Assembly: GCF_040049255.1 (NCBI RefSeq)
Contig: NZ_JBDZDR010000004.1
Span: 62,001-126,000, forward strand
Origin: Pseudaminobacter sp040049255
GTDB lineage: Bacteria; Pseudomonadota; Alphaproteobacteria; Rhizobiales; Rhizobiaceae
DNA: 64,000 bases
Direction: 5' to 3'
A program made the position numbers and the translations under genes. Positions 8,257 through 17,941 of the stretch are shown here, one piece after another. Under the pieces are notes generated by a model. It was not told the origin of the DNA. It made no database searches and worked only from the letters and a program-made list of their open reading frames with translations. Every line of letters begins with the position of its first letter. The stretch's first letter is position 1.

Positions 8257-9111
8257 ATGGAACGCACAGTCTATGTGAACGGGAGCTATGTGGCCGAAAC
8301 CGAGGCCAGGATTTCCGTATTCGATCGAGGTTTCCTCTTCGCTGACGGTGTTTACGAGGTAACCTCGGTCCTTAACGGAAAGCTGATCGATTTTGCCGGG
8401 CATCTGCGCCGCCTGCGACGCTCGCTCAACGAGCTGGCGCTGGAAATGCCCTGTTCCGACGAAGAGCTTTTGGCAATTCATCGGGCGCTGGTGGAGAAGA
8501 ACTCGCTGGTGGAGGGCCTCGTCTATCTGCAGATCACGCGCGGGGCCGCCGACCGGCAGTTCCTCTTCCCCAAGTCCACGCCGCAGACACTTGTCCTGTT
8601 CACGCAGGCGCGGTCTCTGCTGGAGAACGCGGAGGCCAGGCGCGGCGCGCGCGTGGTCACGGTCGACGACCTTCGCTGGGGCCGGCGCGACATCAAGACG
8701 GTTCAGTTGCTCTACGCGTCGATGGCAAAGATGGAAGCCCATGCACGCGGCGTAGACGACGCCTGGTTCGTGCAGGACGGCATGGTCACCGAAGGCACCT
8801 CCAACAACGCCTATATCGTGACGCGGGAAGGCACGATCGTCACGCGCGACCTGTCCAGCGACATATTGGCCGGCATCACCCGTGCTGCCGTTCTTGAATG
8901 TGCGCGTGAGCTGCAAATGAAGGTGGAGGAGCGCCCGTTTACGGTCGAGGAGGCGCTGAAGGCCGCCGAGGCGTTCACCACTTCGGCTACTGGCTTCGTC
9001 TGTCCGGTGGTGGAGATCGACGGGACCGTGCTGGGCAGCGGAGAGCCGGGCGCAGTCGCGACACGCCTTCGCCAGGCCTATATCGAGGCAAGCCTCAACT
9101 CGGCGATCTGA
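8257..9111 (+). CDS. dat: D-amino-acid aminotransferase (class IV PLP enzyme)
   Basis: A 284-residue fold-type IV PLP aminotransferase. Diagnostic points are VNGSYVAETEARISVFDRGFLFADGVYEV at the N-terminus in part, the PLP lysine in RDIKTVQLL (about residue 146), and VTEGTSNNAYIV with the conserved Glu and Asn. This arrangement is the D-alanine transaminase branch rather than IlvE. It interconverts D-alanine/D-glutamate and keto acids and feeds peptidoglycan precursors or D-amino-acid salvage. The ATG at 8257 matches the family start; upstream in-frame codons are non-homologous. Confidence 0.9.
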   Translation: MERTVYVNGSYVAETEARISVFDRGFLFADGVYEVTSVLNGKLIDFAGHLRRLRRSLNELALEMPCSDEELLAIHRALVEKNSLVEGLVYLQITRGAADRQFLFPKSTPQTLVLFTQARSLLENAEARRGARVVTVDDLRWGRRDIKTVQLLYASMAKMEAHARGVDDAWFVQDGMVTEGTSNNAYIVTREGTIVTRDLSSDILAGITRAAVLECARELQMKVEERPFTVEEALKAAEAFTTSATGFVCPVVEIDGTVLGSGEPGAVATRLRQAYIEASLNSAI

Positions 9112-9161
9112 ACACGACGCCGATTGCTTTCACTGGGCCGTGAGCCGTGGGTGGGGCTAAC

Positions 9162-10448
9162 TCAAAGATAGCGCCCGACCTCTTTACCGAGCTTCAGGAA
9201 GCGCAGCGGGTTGACCGCTTCGCCGTTGCGCCGCACCTCATAATGGAGATGCGGCCCCGTCGAGCGGCCGCTGCTGCCGACTGCTCCAACCACGTCGCCA
9301 ATGGCCACTGTCTGGCCTGTCCTGACTTTGATGCGGCTGAGATGCGCATAGCGCGTGGAAAGGCCGTCGCCGTGGTCGATCTCTACCATGCGTCCGTAGC
9401 CGCTGTTCCAGCCGGCCTTGACCACGACGCCGGCAGCCGTTGCGCGTGCATCCGAGCCTTCCGGGGCGCGAAAATCCATGCCGGAGTGCAGGGCAGGGGT
9501 GCCAAGCAACGGGTCGTTTCGCACGCCGAACGTGCTGGAAATGGAGCGCCCCGGGGCCGGGTTGGCAATCGGCAGCCTGCGCGCTCTTTCCTTTACGCCG
9601 TCGAGCCTCTCCAGGGTCTGGTCCAGTTCCTTGACCTTGGTTTCGAACAGTGCGGGGCTTTCCAGCGCAATCAACGGGCCGCCGACGCCGCTCTGCCCGA
9701 ATTCGCCGTCAACCGGGAGCCCCGCGGCCTCCAGAGCCTCACTGATCGCGTCTGCCGTCTGGTATGCGCTTTCCGTAAGCGAATTAATGCGCTCCAGTTG
9801 CTCGCTTTCGATCGTGCGCAGCGACTTGTTGATGGTTGCGAAAAGGCGATCCGCGCGGTCGGCACTTGTTTCCTGCTCAAGCGCGGCGATGCCCGGCGGC
9901 GTCGAAGCGGATTGTGCTCCCGCTCCGCCGAAGGCCAGGGCCAGCACGGGTGCTCCATTTCCGCTGCTCAGGCCTGCGCGGATCTCCGGCTTGATGTTGG
10001 GCAAGGGAATTGCCGCTGGCGGCTCATTGCCTGTGGCGCCGGCCTTCTCGAGCAGCGGGGCGATGCGACCGTGCCGCTTGCTGAGCTGCGCCTGCCGCTC
10101 GAGCAGTTCGGTGACCTTGCTTTCGACCAGTTGCTGATCGAGCAGCTGCCGGCTGGTGATGCGGTCCACCTGAGCCCGCAGTGCCGAAATGCGGTCTTCA
10201 TAGGCTTGCTGCATGCGCGCCTGGCGCGCCGTTGCGGCGCCGATGAGATCGTCGCGCAGAACCAGGTAGGAGGTGGCGAGCAGGTAGCCGATGGCTACGG
10301 CAGCCACGGCCGAGCCGATGAAGGACGCGGCCCAAGGCGTTATGGTGAAGTGCCTGATCTCGTCGCCGCGAGCGATGATGATAGTGTGCGGCTGTTTGCG
10401 TCTGCCGAAAACCGTCGCTTCTTGCTTCACTGAACCGATCCACGCCAC
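9162..10448 (-). CDS. M23 family (LytM-type) murein endopeptidase, membrane-anchored
   Basis: A 428-residue protein with one transmembrane helix at about residues 38-62, a coiled-coil region (about 70-140) and a C-terminal peptidase M23 domain. The zinc ligands are visible: HSGMDFRAPEG gives His and Asp, and GPHLHYEVRRNG gives the HxH motif; an intervening RYAHLS is also typical. The architecture (TM, coiled coil, LytM) resembles DipM/MepM-like cell-wall hydrolases or their activators; because all zinc ligands are intact an active enzyme is likely. It runs toward the D-amino-acid aminotransferase gene (convergent). Confidence 0.92.
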   Translation of the reverse strand: MAWIGSVKQEATVFGRRKQPHTIIIARGDEIRHFTITPWAASFIGSAVAAVAIGYLLATSYLVLRDDLIGAATARQARMQQAYEDRISALRAQVDRITSRQLLDQQLVESKVTELLERQAQLSKRHGRIAPLLEKAGATGNEPPAAIPLPNIKPEIRAGLSSGNGAPVLALAFGGAGAQSASTPPGIAALEQETSADRADRLFATINKSLRTIESEQLERINSLTESAYQTADAISEALEAAGLPVDGEFGQSGVGGPLIALESPALFETKVKELDQTLERLDGVKERARRLPIANPAPGRSISSTFGVRNDPLLGTPALHSGMDFRAPEGSDARATAAGVVVKAGWNSGYGRMVEIDHGDGLSTRYAHLSRIKVRTGQTVAIGDVVGAVGSSGRSTGPHLHYEVRRNGEAVNPLRFLKLGKEVGRYL

Positions 10449-10513
10449 TTACGACTGGATCGATTACACAATGTTAGGGTTAACAAAGCTTTTCGGCAGA
10501 GCGGCTACCGGGC

Positions 10514-10981
10514 TCAGAGGGCGCGCGCGGCTTCCAGCACTTCATTGGCGTGGCCCGGCACCTTAACCTTGCGCCAGATCCTGGCGATCTTGCCGTCCGG
10601 CCCGATGAGGAAGGTGGAGCGCTCAACGCCCATATATTTGCGGCCGTACATGCTCTTCTCGACCCAGACGCCGTAGGCTTCCAGTGTCTTCCGCTCCTCG
10701 TCAGAGGCCAGTTCGACCGACAGATCGTGCTTCGACTTGAACTTGTCATGGCTCTTGACGCTGTCGGGCGACATGCCGACCACCACGGCGCCGACGCTCT
10801 CAAATTCGGCCTTCAGCCTTGAAAAGTCGATCGCCTCGGTCGTGCAACCGCTGGTATCGTCCTTGGGGTAGAAATAGAGCACCACTTTCTTGCCCCTCAG
10901 TTCCGAAAGCGACAAGTTGCCCCCGCCATCGCGTGGCAAGTCGAATTCCGGAGCATCCTGCCCCGTTGAAAGTTCGGCCAT
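10514..10981 (-). CDS. bcp: Bcp, thioredoxin-dependent thiol peroxidase (peroxiredoxin Q)
   Basis: A 155-residue AhpC/TSA protein: APEFDLP at the N-terminus, KKVVLYFYPKDDTSGCTTEAIDF with the peroxidatic cysteine near residue 46, and VERSTFLIGPDGKI. The position five residues after the peroxidatic cysteine, a second cysteine in many Bcp proteins, is isoleucine here, so it is likely a one-cysteine-type member resolved by another thiol. It detoxifies hydroperoxides in the cytosol. It lies 65 bases upstream of the M23 gene on the same strand. An in-frame extension to 11023 exists but the ATG at 10981 fits the family. Confidence 0.92.
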   Translation of the reverse strand: MAELSTGQDAPEFDLPRDGGGNLSLSELRGKKVVLYFYPKDDTSGCTTEAIDFSRLKAEFESVGAVVVGMSPDSVKSHDKFKSKHDLSVELASDEERKTLEAYGVWVEKSMYGRKYMGVERSTFLIGPDGKIARIWRKVKVPGHANEVLEAARAL

Positions 10982-11076
10982 ATCAATGCCCTTGTTTGAG
11001 GTTACGCGCGGAGCGCCAGACATATAATGTCGGACGCGGATTCGTCCACGATCGATATGCTGTAACAGGACATCGT

Positions 11077-14000
11077 TTGGAGCACGGCGTAAAAAAACAC
11101 GAAAAAATTCGATTCCGACGTGATGAGATCGCGGATCTCGGTGCCTTCCCCTCGGCGCTGAGAGAAAAGACTCGTGGAAAAGGCGTAGGGTTCGGAAAGC
11201 GTGCAGGAAAGATGCTGTTCGGCACGGCGGCCGCGTCGGCGCTGCTGATCTTTTTTGCCGTGGCGCTGCTTTATCTCGTCGGCCTGTCCGGGGTGGGAGT
11301 GGGGCCACTGCGCGCCGAGGCCGAAAGAGCAATCGGCGCCTTTGCCGGCATCCCGATCGATGCCTCGCTGGGGCCGGCAAGCATTTCCATCGATGGCTCA
11401 AGCCTTCTAGCACTCGAGGTTCGCGATGTCGGCCTCAAGACCACCGACGGCACCCCGGTCGTGGAAGCCGGCACGGTTCGCTTTGGCGTTCGTTTCCTGC
11501 CGCTCATAGGCGGCAATATCCGGCTCGGAAGCGTGTCGATCTCCGACGCCCGCTTTGCCGCCTCCACGCTGCCGATGAGCGATAAGGGCGACTGGACCAG
11601 CATTCTGAAGAACGAGCAGGGGCTGATCGATCCGGACAAGCTGGCGCGCGCGATCTTCGACGAAGTTCATCGCGGCTTCGATGCCCTCGAAGTCGGCTCC
11701 ACGAGCCAGATCGAACTGAAGAATGTGGAATTCGTTCTTCCCGAAGGGCAGCAGCTACGCGTGCTGAGGATCGACCGTGCAAAATTGCGGGCGGCCGGTC
11801 CGGGCGAATTGGTCTTCTCCGCAGATATCGATCTGGATGGCAGAAGGCTCCAGCTGTCCGCATCTTCGTCGCGGGATGCGGAGACAGGGCGCATTGCTGC
11901 GCTTGATATTTCGGCAAAATCCGTGGCCGCTGCGCCCTGGCAGCGTCGCCTTGGGACGACGGCGGCAACTGCGGAAAGCACCAGCGCGCTTGACAATCTG
12001 GACCTCGTCCTGTCGGGCCAGGAAGGCACCGGCGCAGAGCCCGACAGGCTGACTGCTTCCCTGAAGCTGGACGATCTGGAACTCGATCTCGGCAATTCTG
12101 ACCGCTTCAAGGGCAAGGTCGACCTGGACGCCACGCTGCTCGGCGGATCCGGCAAGCTTGAGATCGATCGATTGCGGGTGGCCGCAGGCCGCTCGGATCT
12201 CGAATTCAACGGCGCGTTCGGCCCGCGCCCGCCCAGTGGGGCGCCCGGCGAAAAGCCGGTCTATCGCTTCGAGCTTGTCAGCACGGCGGCAAGACTTGCT
12301 CCGAAGGATTCGCCCGAACCCGCGCTCAATTTCCTGGCCCGTATCGGCGGCACATTCGATGCCGATACCTCGGTTTTGACTGCTGACCAGATTGCGATCA
12401 GGAGCGGCTCCGGAGAGGCCGTGGGCACAGCATCCCTCGAACTGCCCGGCAAGGGCGCCCCGGGCGTTTCGCTGGATCTCCATGTTCAGGATATGCAGGT
12501 TTCGCATGTGAAGCAGTTGTGGCCCTGGTTCGCGGCAAAGGGCGCGCGCAATTGGGTAATGGACCGCCTGTTCGGCGGGCGCGTTGCGGATGCCACCCTC
12601 AAATTCAATGTTCCTCCAAACCGGCTGGGCAACGGCGTTCCCCTGACGGCCGACGAGGTTTCGGGGCGGTTCAAGGTGGAAGGCACGCGTTTCGACACCA
12701 CCGGCGTCATCCCGCCGGTGCGCGACGCGATCGGGGTTGTCGAGTTCAACGGCAATGATGTCGATATCGCGCTGACGTCTGGAACCGTCTACCTTGCCAG
12801 CGGCCGCAGCGTCGATGCCAGCAATGGAAAGCTTCGGATCGAGAAAGCCAACCGGCCGCCCTTGATCGGCGAACTTGATCTCGATGTGGCAGGTGATGCC
12901 GACGCCGTGGCCGAGCTTGCGACCTATGATCCGATCAATGCGATGCGCTTCGTTGGCATGTCGCCCGACGAGTTCAGCGGCAGGGTTGCCGGCAATGTGA
13001 AGGCCGACATTCCTCTGCAGAAGGGTATCGCGTCCGAGCGGCTCGATTGGCGCGTGGTGCTCGATTATGTCGGCCTGTCCCTGGCCAAGCCCTTTCAGGG
13101 CCACAAGGTCAGCGATGCCGACGGCACTATCACGATCGAGCCAAACAGGGCGGTGATCAGCGCGAAGGCCAAGCTCAACGGCGTGCCGGCGGAGATTGCG
13201 CTGGTCGAGCCGCTCGGCAAGGACGGCCCGGCACGAAAGCGAAATGTGCAGCTCGTGCTCGACGACAAGGCGCGCGACACCATTGCCCCGGGACTCTCGA
13301 ACCTCATGTCGGGCATGGTGAAGGTGAATCTCGAGGCCGGCGCTGACGGGAGCCAGGACGTCTCGGCCGACCTGACCAATGCCAGGTTGGAGATTCCCTG
13401 GATCGGCTGGTCCAAGGGGCCGGGCATCGCGGCCAATGCGAGCTTCAAGATGGACAAGTCCAAAGGTGTTTCGACGCTTTCGGACTTCAAGCTCGAAGGC
13501 AAGTCCTTCGCCTTCGGCGGCACGGTGACGCTGGCAGACGGCAATTTTTCGTCGGCACGCTTCGGTACCGTTCAGCTCAACCGTGGCGACTCGGTCGCAG
13601 TCTCGGTAAAGCGCGCGGGCAAAGGCTATGCGATCGATATTGTTGGCGATGCGCTGGATGCCCGACCGGTGATCAAACAGTTCACGTCCGATGCCGGCTC
13701 CGGCAGCGGCCGGACCGGCGGGAACACACCCGTCTCGGTCAATCTTGACGTCAATTCCGTCACCGGCTTCGGCGGCGAGCGGCTTTCCGGTGTGTCGCTG
13801 AGCTATAGTGGCGCGGCCTCGAAGGTAGACGCATTGCGTGTCCAGGCGGCCACGGGTTCAGGCGGGGCGGTTTCGATGCAGAATTCGTCGGATGGCGCTC
13901 GGCGCACCTTGCAGATGCAGTCGGCCGACGCGGGAGCGCTGCTGCGCTTTCTCAACATCTATGACCATATGCAGGGCGGCGTGATAAAGCTTGCGCTGGC

Positions 14001-14499
14001 GGACGACGGAAGCGGCCCATTGCGAGGACGGGTCGACGCCAGCAACTTCTGGGTCGTGAACGAACCCAAGCTCGCTTCGATCGTGTCGACTACGCCGCCG
14101 GGTGACAGCCGCAGCCTCAACCAGGCGGTCAAGAGCGACATCGACACGTCGCGTGTGCAGTTCGAGCGCGGGTCGGTGCAAATCGAGAAGGGCCAGGGCT
14201 ATCTCAAGATCGGCAATGGCGTGCTGCGCGGTCCGCTCATCGGCACCACCTTCCAGGGCACTCTCTACAACGAGAACGGCAACATGGCGATGACCGGCAC
14301 CTTCATGCCCGCCTATGGCCTGAACCGCATTTTCGGCGAAATCCCGATCGTCGGCGCGATTCTCGGCAACGGTCGCGATCGTGGCCTGATCGGCGTCACC
14401 TACAAGCTGCAGGGCAATGCCAAGTCGCCGAACCTGCAGATCAACCCGCTGTCCGTCATCGCGCCGGGCATCTTCCGGTCTATCTTCGAGTTTAATTAA
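11077..14499 (+). CDS. large AsmA-like/DUF3971 envelope protein (YhdP-type)
   Basis: About 1140 residues with one N-terminal transmembrane helix (ASALLIFFAVALLYLVGL) and a very long beta-rich remainder containing DUF3971 (about 390-640) and an AsmA-like C-terminal region ending in the PLIGTTFQGTLY and RIFGEIPIVGAILGNGRDRGLIGVTYKLQG motifs in part. Such proteins are thought to form bridges moving phospholipid between inner and outer membrane. The start is probably the TTG at 11077, six bases after ACAGGA; it gives a short basic cytoplasmic N-terminus (KIRFRRDEIADLG). An ATG at 11212 would start just before the helix. Confidence 0.88.
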   Translation: MEHGVKKHEKIRFRRDEIADLGAFPSALREKTRGKGVGFGKRAGKMLFGTAAASALLIFFAVALLYLVGLSGVGVGPLRAEAERAIGAFAGIPIDASLGPASISIDGSSLLALEVRDVGLKTTDGTPVVEAGTVRFGVRFLPLIGGNIRLGSVSISDARFAASTLPMSDKGDWTSILKNEQGLIDPDKLARAIFDEVHRGFDALEVGSTSQIELKNVEFVLPEGQQLRVLRIDRAKLRAAGPGELVFSADIDLDGRRLQLSASSSRDAETGRIAALDISAKSVAAAPWQRRLGTTAATAESTSALDNLDLVLSGQEGTGAEPDRLTASLKLDDLELDLGNSDRFKGKVDLDATLLGGSGKLEIDRLRVAAGRSDLEFNGAFGPRPPSGAPGEKPVYRFELVSTAARLAPKDSPEPALNFLARIGGTFDADTSVLTADQIAIRSGSGEAVGTASLELPGKGAPGVSLDLHVQDMQVSHVKQLWPWFAAKGARNWVMDRLFGGRVADATLKFNVPPNRLGNGVPLTADEVSGRFKVEGTRFDTTGVIPPVRDAIGVVEFNGNDVDIALTSGTVYLASGRSVDASNGKLRIEKANRPPLIGELDLDVAGDADAVAELATYDPINAMRFVGMSPDEFSGRVAGNVKADIPLQKGIASERLDWRVVLDYVGLSLAKPFQGHKVSDADGTITIEPNRAVISAKAKLNGVPAEIALVEPLGKDGPARKRNVQLVLDDKARDTIAPGLSNLMSGMVKVNLEAGADGSQDVSADLTNARLEIPWIGWSKGPGIAANASFKMDKSKGVSTLSDFKLEGKSFAFGGTVTLADGNFSSARFGTVQLNRGDSVAVSVKRAGKGYAIDIVGDALDARPVIKQFTSDAGSGSGRTGGNTPVSVNLDVNSVTGFGGERLSGVSLSYSGAASKVDALRVQAATGSGGAVSMQNSSDGARRTLQMQSADAGALLRFLNIYDHMQGGVIKLALADDGSGPLRGRVDASNFWVVNEPKLASIVSTTPPGDSRSLNQAVKSDIDTSRVQFERGSVQIEKGQGYLKIGNGVLRGPLIGTTFQGTLYNENGNMAMTGTFMPAYGLNRIFGEIPIVGAILGNGRDRGLIGVTYKLQGNAKSPNLQINPLSVIAPGIFRSIFEFN

Positions 14500-14529
14500 A
14501 AAAGGCCCGCTCGAAGCGGGCCCCTTTTT
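14499..14529. terminator. bidirectional Rho-independent terminator
   Basis: The stem GGCCCGC/GCGGGCC (14504-14510 with 14516-14522) has a five-base loop and is flanked by an A run on the left and a T run on the right. It lies between the convergent AsmA-like and tyrS genes and can terminate both. Confidence 0.9.
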
Positions 14530-14547
14530 GACTGGCGGAAGCTGGCC

Positions 14548-15801
14548 TCACACCGGCCGCACGAGGATGTGCTTCTTCTTGCCGAGCGATAGTTTCAGAA
14601 CGCCGTCCGAAGTGAGGTCGGCGGTGGTAACCGCGCGACGCTCATCCGTCACAAGTTCGTCGTTCAGGCGCACCGCGTGGCCCTGGATATGGCGGCGGGC
14701 TTCGCCATTGGAACTGGCTAGGCCGGCGGTCACGAAAAGCGACAGGATGCCGACGCCGGCCTGAAGCGCGTCCCCCGAGACCTCGATCGTGGGCAGCGTG
14801 TCGGCAAAGGCACCTTCCTCGAACGTCTTGCGCGCGGTTTCGGCTGCCTGCTCGGCCGCCTCGCGGCCGTGCAGCATCGCCGTTACCTCGGTGGCCAGCA
14901 CCTTCTTGGCATCGTTGATCTCGGCGCCGCCAAGCTTGGCCAGGCGGGAGATCTCTTCGAGCGGCAGGGTGGTGTAGAGCTTCAGGAAGCGCTCGACGTC
15001 GGCGTCCTCGGTGTTGCGCCAGTACTGCCAGAAATCATAGGCCGAGAGCATGTCGGCGTTGAGCCAGACCGCGCCGTTGAGCGATTTGCCCATCTTCGCG
15101 CCGGACGCGGTGGTGAGCAGCGGCGAGGTCAGCGCATAAAGCTGCGGCGTGCCCATGCGGTGGCCAAGGTCGATGCCGTTGACGATGTTGCCCCACTGGT
15201 CCGATCCGCCCATCTGCAGCCGCACGCCATAGCGCTTGTTGAGCTCCACGAAGTCGTAGGCCTGCAGGATCATGTAGTTGAATTCTAGGAACGACAGCGA
15301 GTGCTCGCGGTCGAGCCTGAGCTTCACCGAATCGAAGCTCAGCATGCGGTTGACGGAGAAGTGCTGGCCGACATCGCGCAGGAACTCGAGGTAGTTCAGC
15401 GGCCGCAGCCACTCGGCATTGTTGACCATCAGCGCGTCGCGCGCGCCCTCGCCGAAGGTCAGGTAGTTGGAAAACACCTTCTTGATGCTGTCGATGTTCG
15501 ACTGGATCGTCTCCACCGTCATCAGCTTGCGCGCCTCGTCCTTGAAGGACGGGTCGCCGACCATGCCGGTGCCGCCGCCCATAAGCGCAACAGGACGGTG
15601 ACCGGTCTGCTGCATCCAGTAGAGCATCATGATCTGGATCAGGCCGCCCGCATGCAGGCTCGGCGCCGTCGGGTCGAAGCCGATATATGCCGAGACCGTT
15701 TCCGTCGCGAACAGATTGTCGAGGCCGGCTTCATCGGAGATCTGATGGACGAAGCCGCGCTCCGAAAGGATGCGCAGGAAGTCGGACTTGAATGCGGACA
15801 T
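14548..15801 (-). CDS. tyrS: tyrosyl-tRNA synthetase
   Basis: A 417-residue class I synthetase. The HIGH-like motif is in FDPTAPSLHAGG (about residue 50), and the KMSKS-like loop is SGAKMGKSL near 235. The middle contains YDFVELNKRYGVRLQMGGSDQWGNI, the tyrosine/ATP-binding signature, and the C-terminal S4 RNA-binding domain ends SLGKKKHILVRPV. It charges tRNA-Tyr in the cytosol. Length and all motifs are standard. Confidence 0.97.
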   Translation of the reverse strand: MSAFKSDFLRILSERGFVHQISDEAGLDNLFATETVSAYIGFDPTAPSLHAGGLIQIMMLYWMQQTGHRPVALMGGGTGMVGDPSFKDEARKLMTVETIQSNIDSIKKVFSNYLTFGEGARDALMVNNAEWLRPLNYLEFLRDVGQHFSVNRMLSFDSVKLRLDREHSLSFLEFNYMILQAYDFVELNKRYGVRLQMGGSDQWGNIVNGIDLGHRMGTPQLYALTSPLLTTASGAKMGKSLNGAVWLNADMLSAYDFWQYWRNTEDADVERFLKLYTTLPLEEISRLAKLGGAEINDAKKVLATEVTAMLHGREAAEQAAETARKTFEEGAFADTLPTIEVSGDALQAGVGILSLFVTAGLASSNGEARRHIQGHAVRLNDELVTDERRAVTTADLTSDGVLKLSLGKKKHILVRPV

Positions 15802-15908
15802 TTCTTTCGTTTCCCGAGAGTGACTGGAGCCCTTGCATGTGATCGTGGCAAGTGCGCTTGCCGCCGTTTAGCATCCGACACCGGAGAATCACAAGGACGG
15901 CAGGAAAA

Positions 15909-17033
15909 ATGGGGACAATCTGCGCGATCGGGCTGATGAGCGGCACGTCGATGGACGGGATAGATGTCGCCATGCTGCGCACCGATGGCGTTGCGTCCAT
16001 CGAGTTTGGCCCCTCGATGTTCGTGGCCTATGAGGCGGAGTTCAGGCAACGCCTGGAGGCGTCTCTTGAAGTCGCCAAAGGCATCGAAAGCCGCGAGGAC
16101 CGTCCGGGCGATCTCTCCCTGCTCGAACGCGAGATCACCCTTCGCCACGTGCAGGCGGTGGAAAGATTCCTCAAGACAGCCGTCGGCGACTGGGGCGTGC
16201 CAGAAGTGGTCGGCTTTCACGGCCAGACGGTGCTGCATCGACCTCATCTCGGCGTCACTGTGCAACTGGGCGATGGCGCGCTGCTGGCCCGGGAACTGAA
16301 CATTCCGGTCGTATACGACATGCGCGCCAACGACATACGGCACGGCGGGCAGGGCGCGCCTTTGGTGCCGGCCTACCACGCCGCGCTTGCCGCCTCGCTA
16401 CGCGGCGAATTGGCCGGGCGGCATCCTTTCGCTTTCGTGAATGTAGGCGGTATATCGAACATCACCTACGTGCCGCGAAGTGGCGATCCCATCGCATTCG
16501 ATACCGGCCCCGGCAATACGCTGATCGACCAATGGGTTCAGCGCGAGGGCGGCGTGCCGTACGACGCCGGAGGCACGATCGCCAGTGAGGGCGGTGTCGT
16601 CGAAGCGGTCGTGGCCCGCTATATGGAGGCGCCCTTCTTCCGGCGAAGCGGGCCCAAATCGCTCGACCGGAACGATTTTACGCTCGAGCCGATGGCTGGT
16701 CTGGAGTTGTCGGACGGCGCGCGCACGCTGGCGGCGGTTTCTGCCGAAGCAATCCTGAGATCCGTGGAACACATGCCCGAGCCGCCGAAGCTATGGATAG
16801 TCTGCGGGGGAGGGCGCAAGAACCCGCACATCGTGGGCGATCTGGTTAGCGGCGCCAGAACCACAGGCGCTGAGGTGATCGTGGCCGAAGAGGCCGGCCT
16901 CGATGGCGATTCAACCGAGGCGGAAGCCTGGGCCTTTCTGGCCGTCCGTTCCATGAAGGGCCTGCCGCTGACCTTTCCGACCACGACAGGATGCCGGGAA
17001 GCGGTCAGCGGCGGGATTTTGGCAAAGCCTTAG
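15909..17033 (+). CDS. anmK: AnmK, anhydro-N-acetylmuramic acid kinase
   Basis: A 374-residue kinase starting MGTICAIGLMSGTSMDGIDV, the hallmark GxMSGTSxDGxD ATP-binding motif. Further markers are GFHGQTVLHRP, HGGQGAPLVPAYH with the catalytic Asp region around it, FDTGPGNTLIDQW and ICGGGRKN. It hydrolyses and phosphorylates anhydroMurNAc to MurNAc-6-phosphate in peptidoglycan recycling. The gene is divergent from tyrS, an arrangement common in this order. The ATG at 15909 follows an AGGACGGCAGG stretch. Confidence 0.96.
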   Translation: MGTICAIGLMSGTSMDGIDVAMLRTDGVASIEFGPSMFVAYEAEFRQRLEASLEVAKGIESREDRPGDLSLLEREITLRHVQAVERFLKTAVGDWGVPEVVGFHGQTVLHRPHLGVTVQLGDGALLARELNIPVVYDMRANDIRHGGQGAPLVPAYHAALAASLRGELAGRHPFAFVNVGGISNITYVPRSGDPIAFDTGPGNTLIDQWVQREGGVPYDAGGTIASEGGVVEAVVARYMEAPFFRRSGPKSLDRNDFTLEPMAGLELSDGARTLAAVSAEAILRSVEHMPEPPKLWIVCGGGRKNPHIVGDLVSGARTTGAEVIVAEEAGLDGDSTEAEAWAFLAVRSMKGLPLTFPTTTGCREAVSGGILAKP

Positions 17034-17104
17034 GGCGAACTAGCCGCCGAAGGGGCAAGCCCGGCCATTTCAGAAGCCGAGGACTCGATCTCGGCTGCAA
17101 AAAC

Positions 17105-17779
17105 TTACCGGAGGCGCTTCGGGCGCGGGTCGGCCAGTTCGCCGGCGAGGCGACGGTCCAAATAGTCGGCGCACTCGTCGATCAACTGCTCGCTGTGATT
17201 GGCGAAGAAGTGGTTGGCGCCGGAGATGGTCTTCTGCGTGATGGTGATGCCCTTCTGCGTATGCAGCTTGTCGACCAGGCCTTGCACATCCTTGGGCGGA
17301 GCCACCTTGTCGGCGTCGCCATGGATGATCAGGCCGGAAGACGGGCAGGGCGCCAGGAACGAGAAGTCATAGGTGTTGGGCTGTGGCGCGACCGAGATGA
17401 AGCCTTCGATCTCCGGACGGCGCATCAACAGCTGCATGCCGATCCAAGCGCCGAAGGAATAGCCGGCCACCCAGCAGGATTTCGAATCGGGATGCAGGCT
17501 CTGGATCCAGTCGAGCGCGGCAGCGGCATCCGACAGCTCGCCCGTGCCGTGGTCGAACTCGCCCTGGCTTCGGCCGATGCCGCGAAAATTGAAGCGCAGC
17601 GTGGTAAAATCCCGCTTCTGGAACATATAGAAGAGGTCGTAGACGATCTTGTTGTTCATCGTGCCGCCGAACTGCGGATGCGGATGCAGGATGATGGCGA
17701 TCGGCGCATTCTTCTCTTTCGACGGCTGGTAGCGGCCTTCCAGACGACCCGCCGGACCGGCGAAAATGACCTCAGGCAT
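17105..17779 (-). CDS. alpha/beta hydrolase (dienelactone-hydrolase-like, COG2945 type)
   Basis: A 224-residue hydrolase: HPHPQFGGTMNNKIVYDL near residue 30, FNFRGIGRSQGEFDHG, the nucleophile elbow GYSFGAW (Ser about 112), IHGDADKVAPP (acid) and SGANHFFANH (His). The triad is complete, so it is probably an active esterase of unknown substrate. The ATG at 17779 follows GGAG; the frame is open upstream but non-conserved. It is divergent from the suf operon with a 230-base shared spacer. Confidence 0.9.
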   Translation of the reverse strand: MPEVIFAGPAGRLEGRYQPSKEKNAPIAIILHPHPQFGGTMNNKIVYDLFYMFQKRDFTTLRFNFRGIGRSQGEFDHGTGELSDAAAALDWIQSLHPDSKSCWVAGYSFGAWIGMQLLMRRPEIEGFISVAPQPNTYDFSFLAPCPSSGLIIHGDADKVAPPKDVQGLVDKLHTQKGITITQKTISGANHFFANHSEQLIDECADYLDRRLAGELADPRPKRLR

Positions 17780-17874
17780 GAATGACTCCACTTGACTCGC
17801 GCAAAACTTGACTGCCAACCGAAACAATTCCGCAACCGGCCTTGACGGGCGCAGGGCACGTTCTTAAAAGCTAG

Positions 17875-17891
17875 TTTAGAACTGTTCAAAA
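17875..17891. promoter_or_regulatory. Irr/ICE-like iron-control palindrome upstream of suf operon
   Basis: The sequence TTTAGAACTGTTCAAAA is a near-perfect palindrome (TTTnGAACnGTTCnAAA) and matches the rhizobial ICE box TTTAGAAnnnTTCTAAA at 13 of 14 defined bases. It lies 119 bases before the first suf start codon and 95 bases before the divergent hydrolase start. Irr is the haem-responsive Fur-family repressor of Rhizobiales. Binding is inferred. Confidence 0.65.
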
Positions 17892-17941
17892 CTGGTGGCT
17901 GGGCCACCTTGTTCGGCAAACCGGGTAGATAGGACGTCTGA

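Noticed and set aside
9147..10433. 428-codon plus-strand frame opposite the M23 peptidase gene
   Set aside because: The minus strand encodes complete zinc-ligand motifs; the plus frame is its shadow.
11755..13104. 449-codon minus-strand frame inside the AsmA-like gene
   Set aside because: The plus-strand protein is continuous and family-like; the antisense translation has no recognisable fold.
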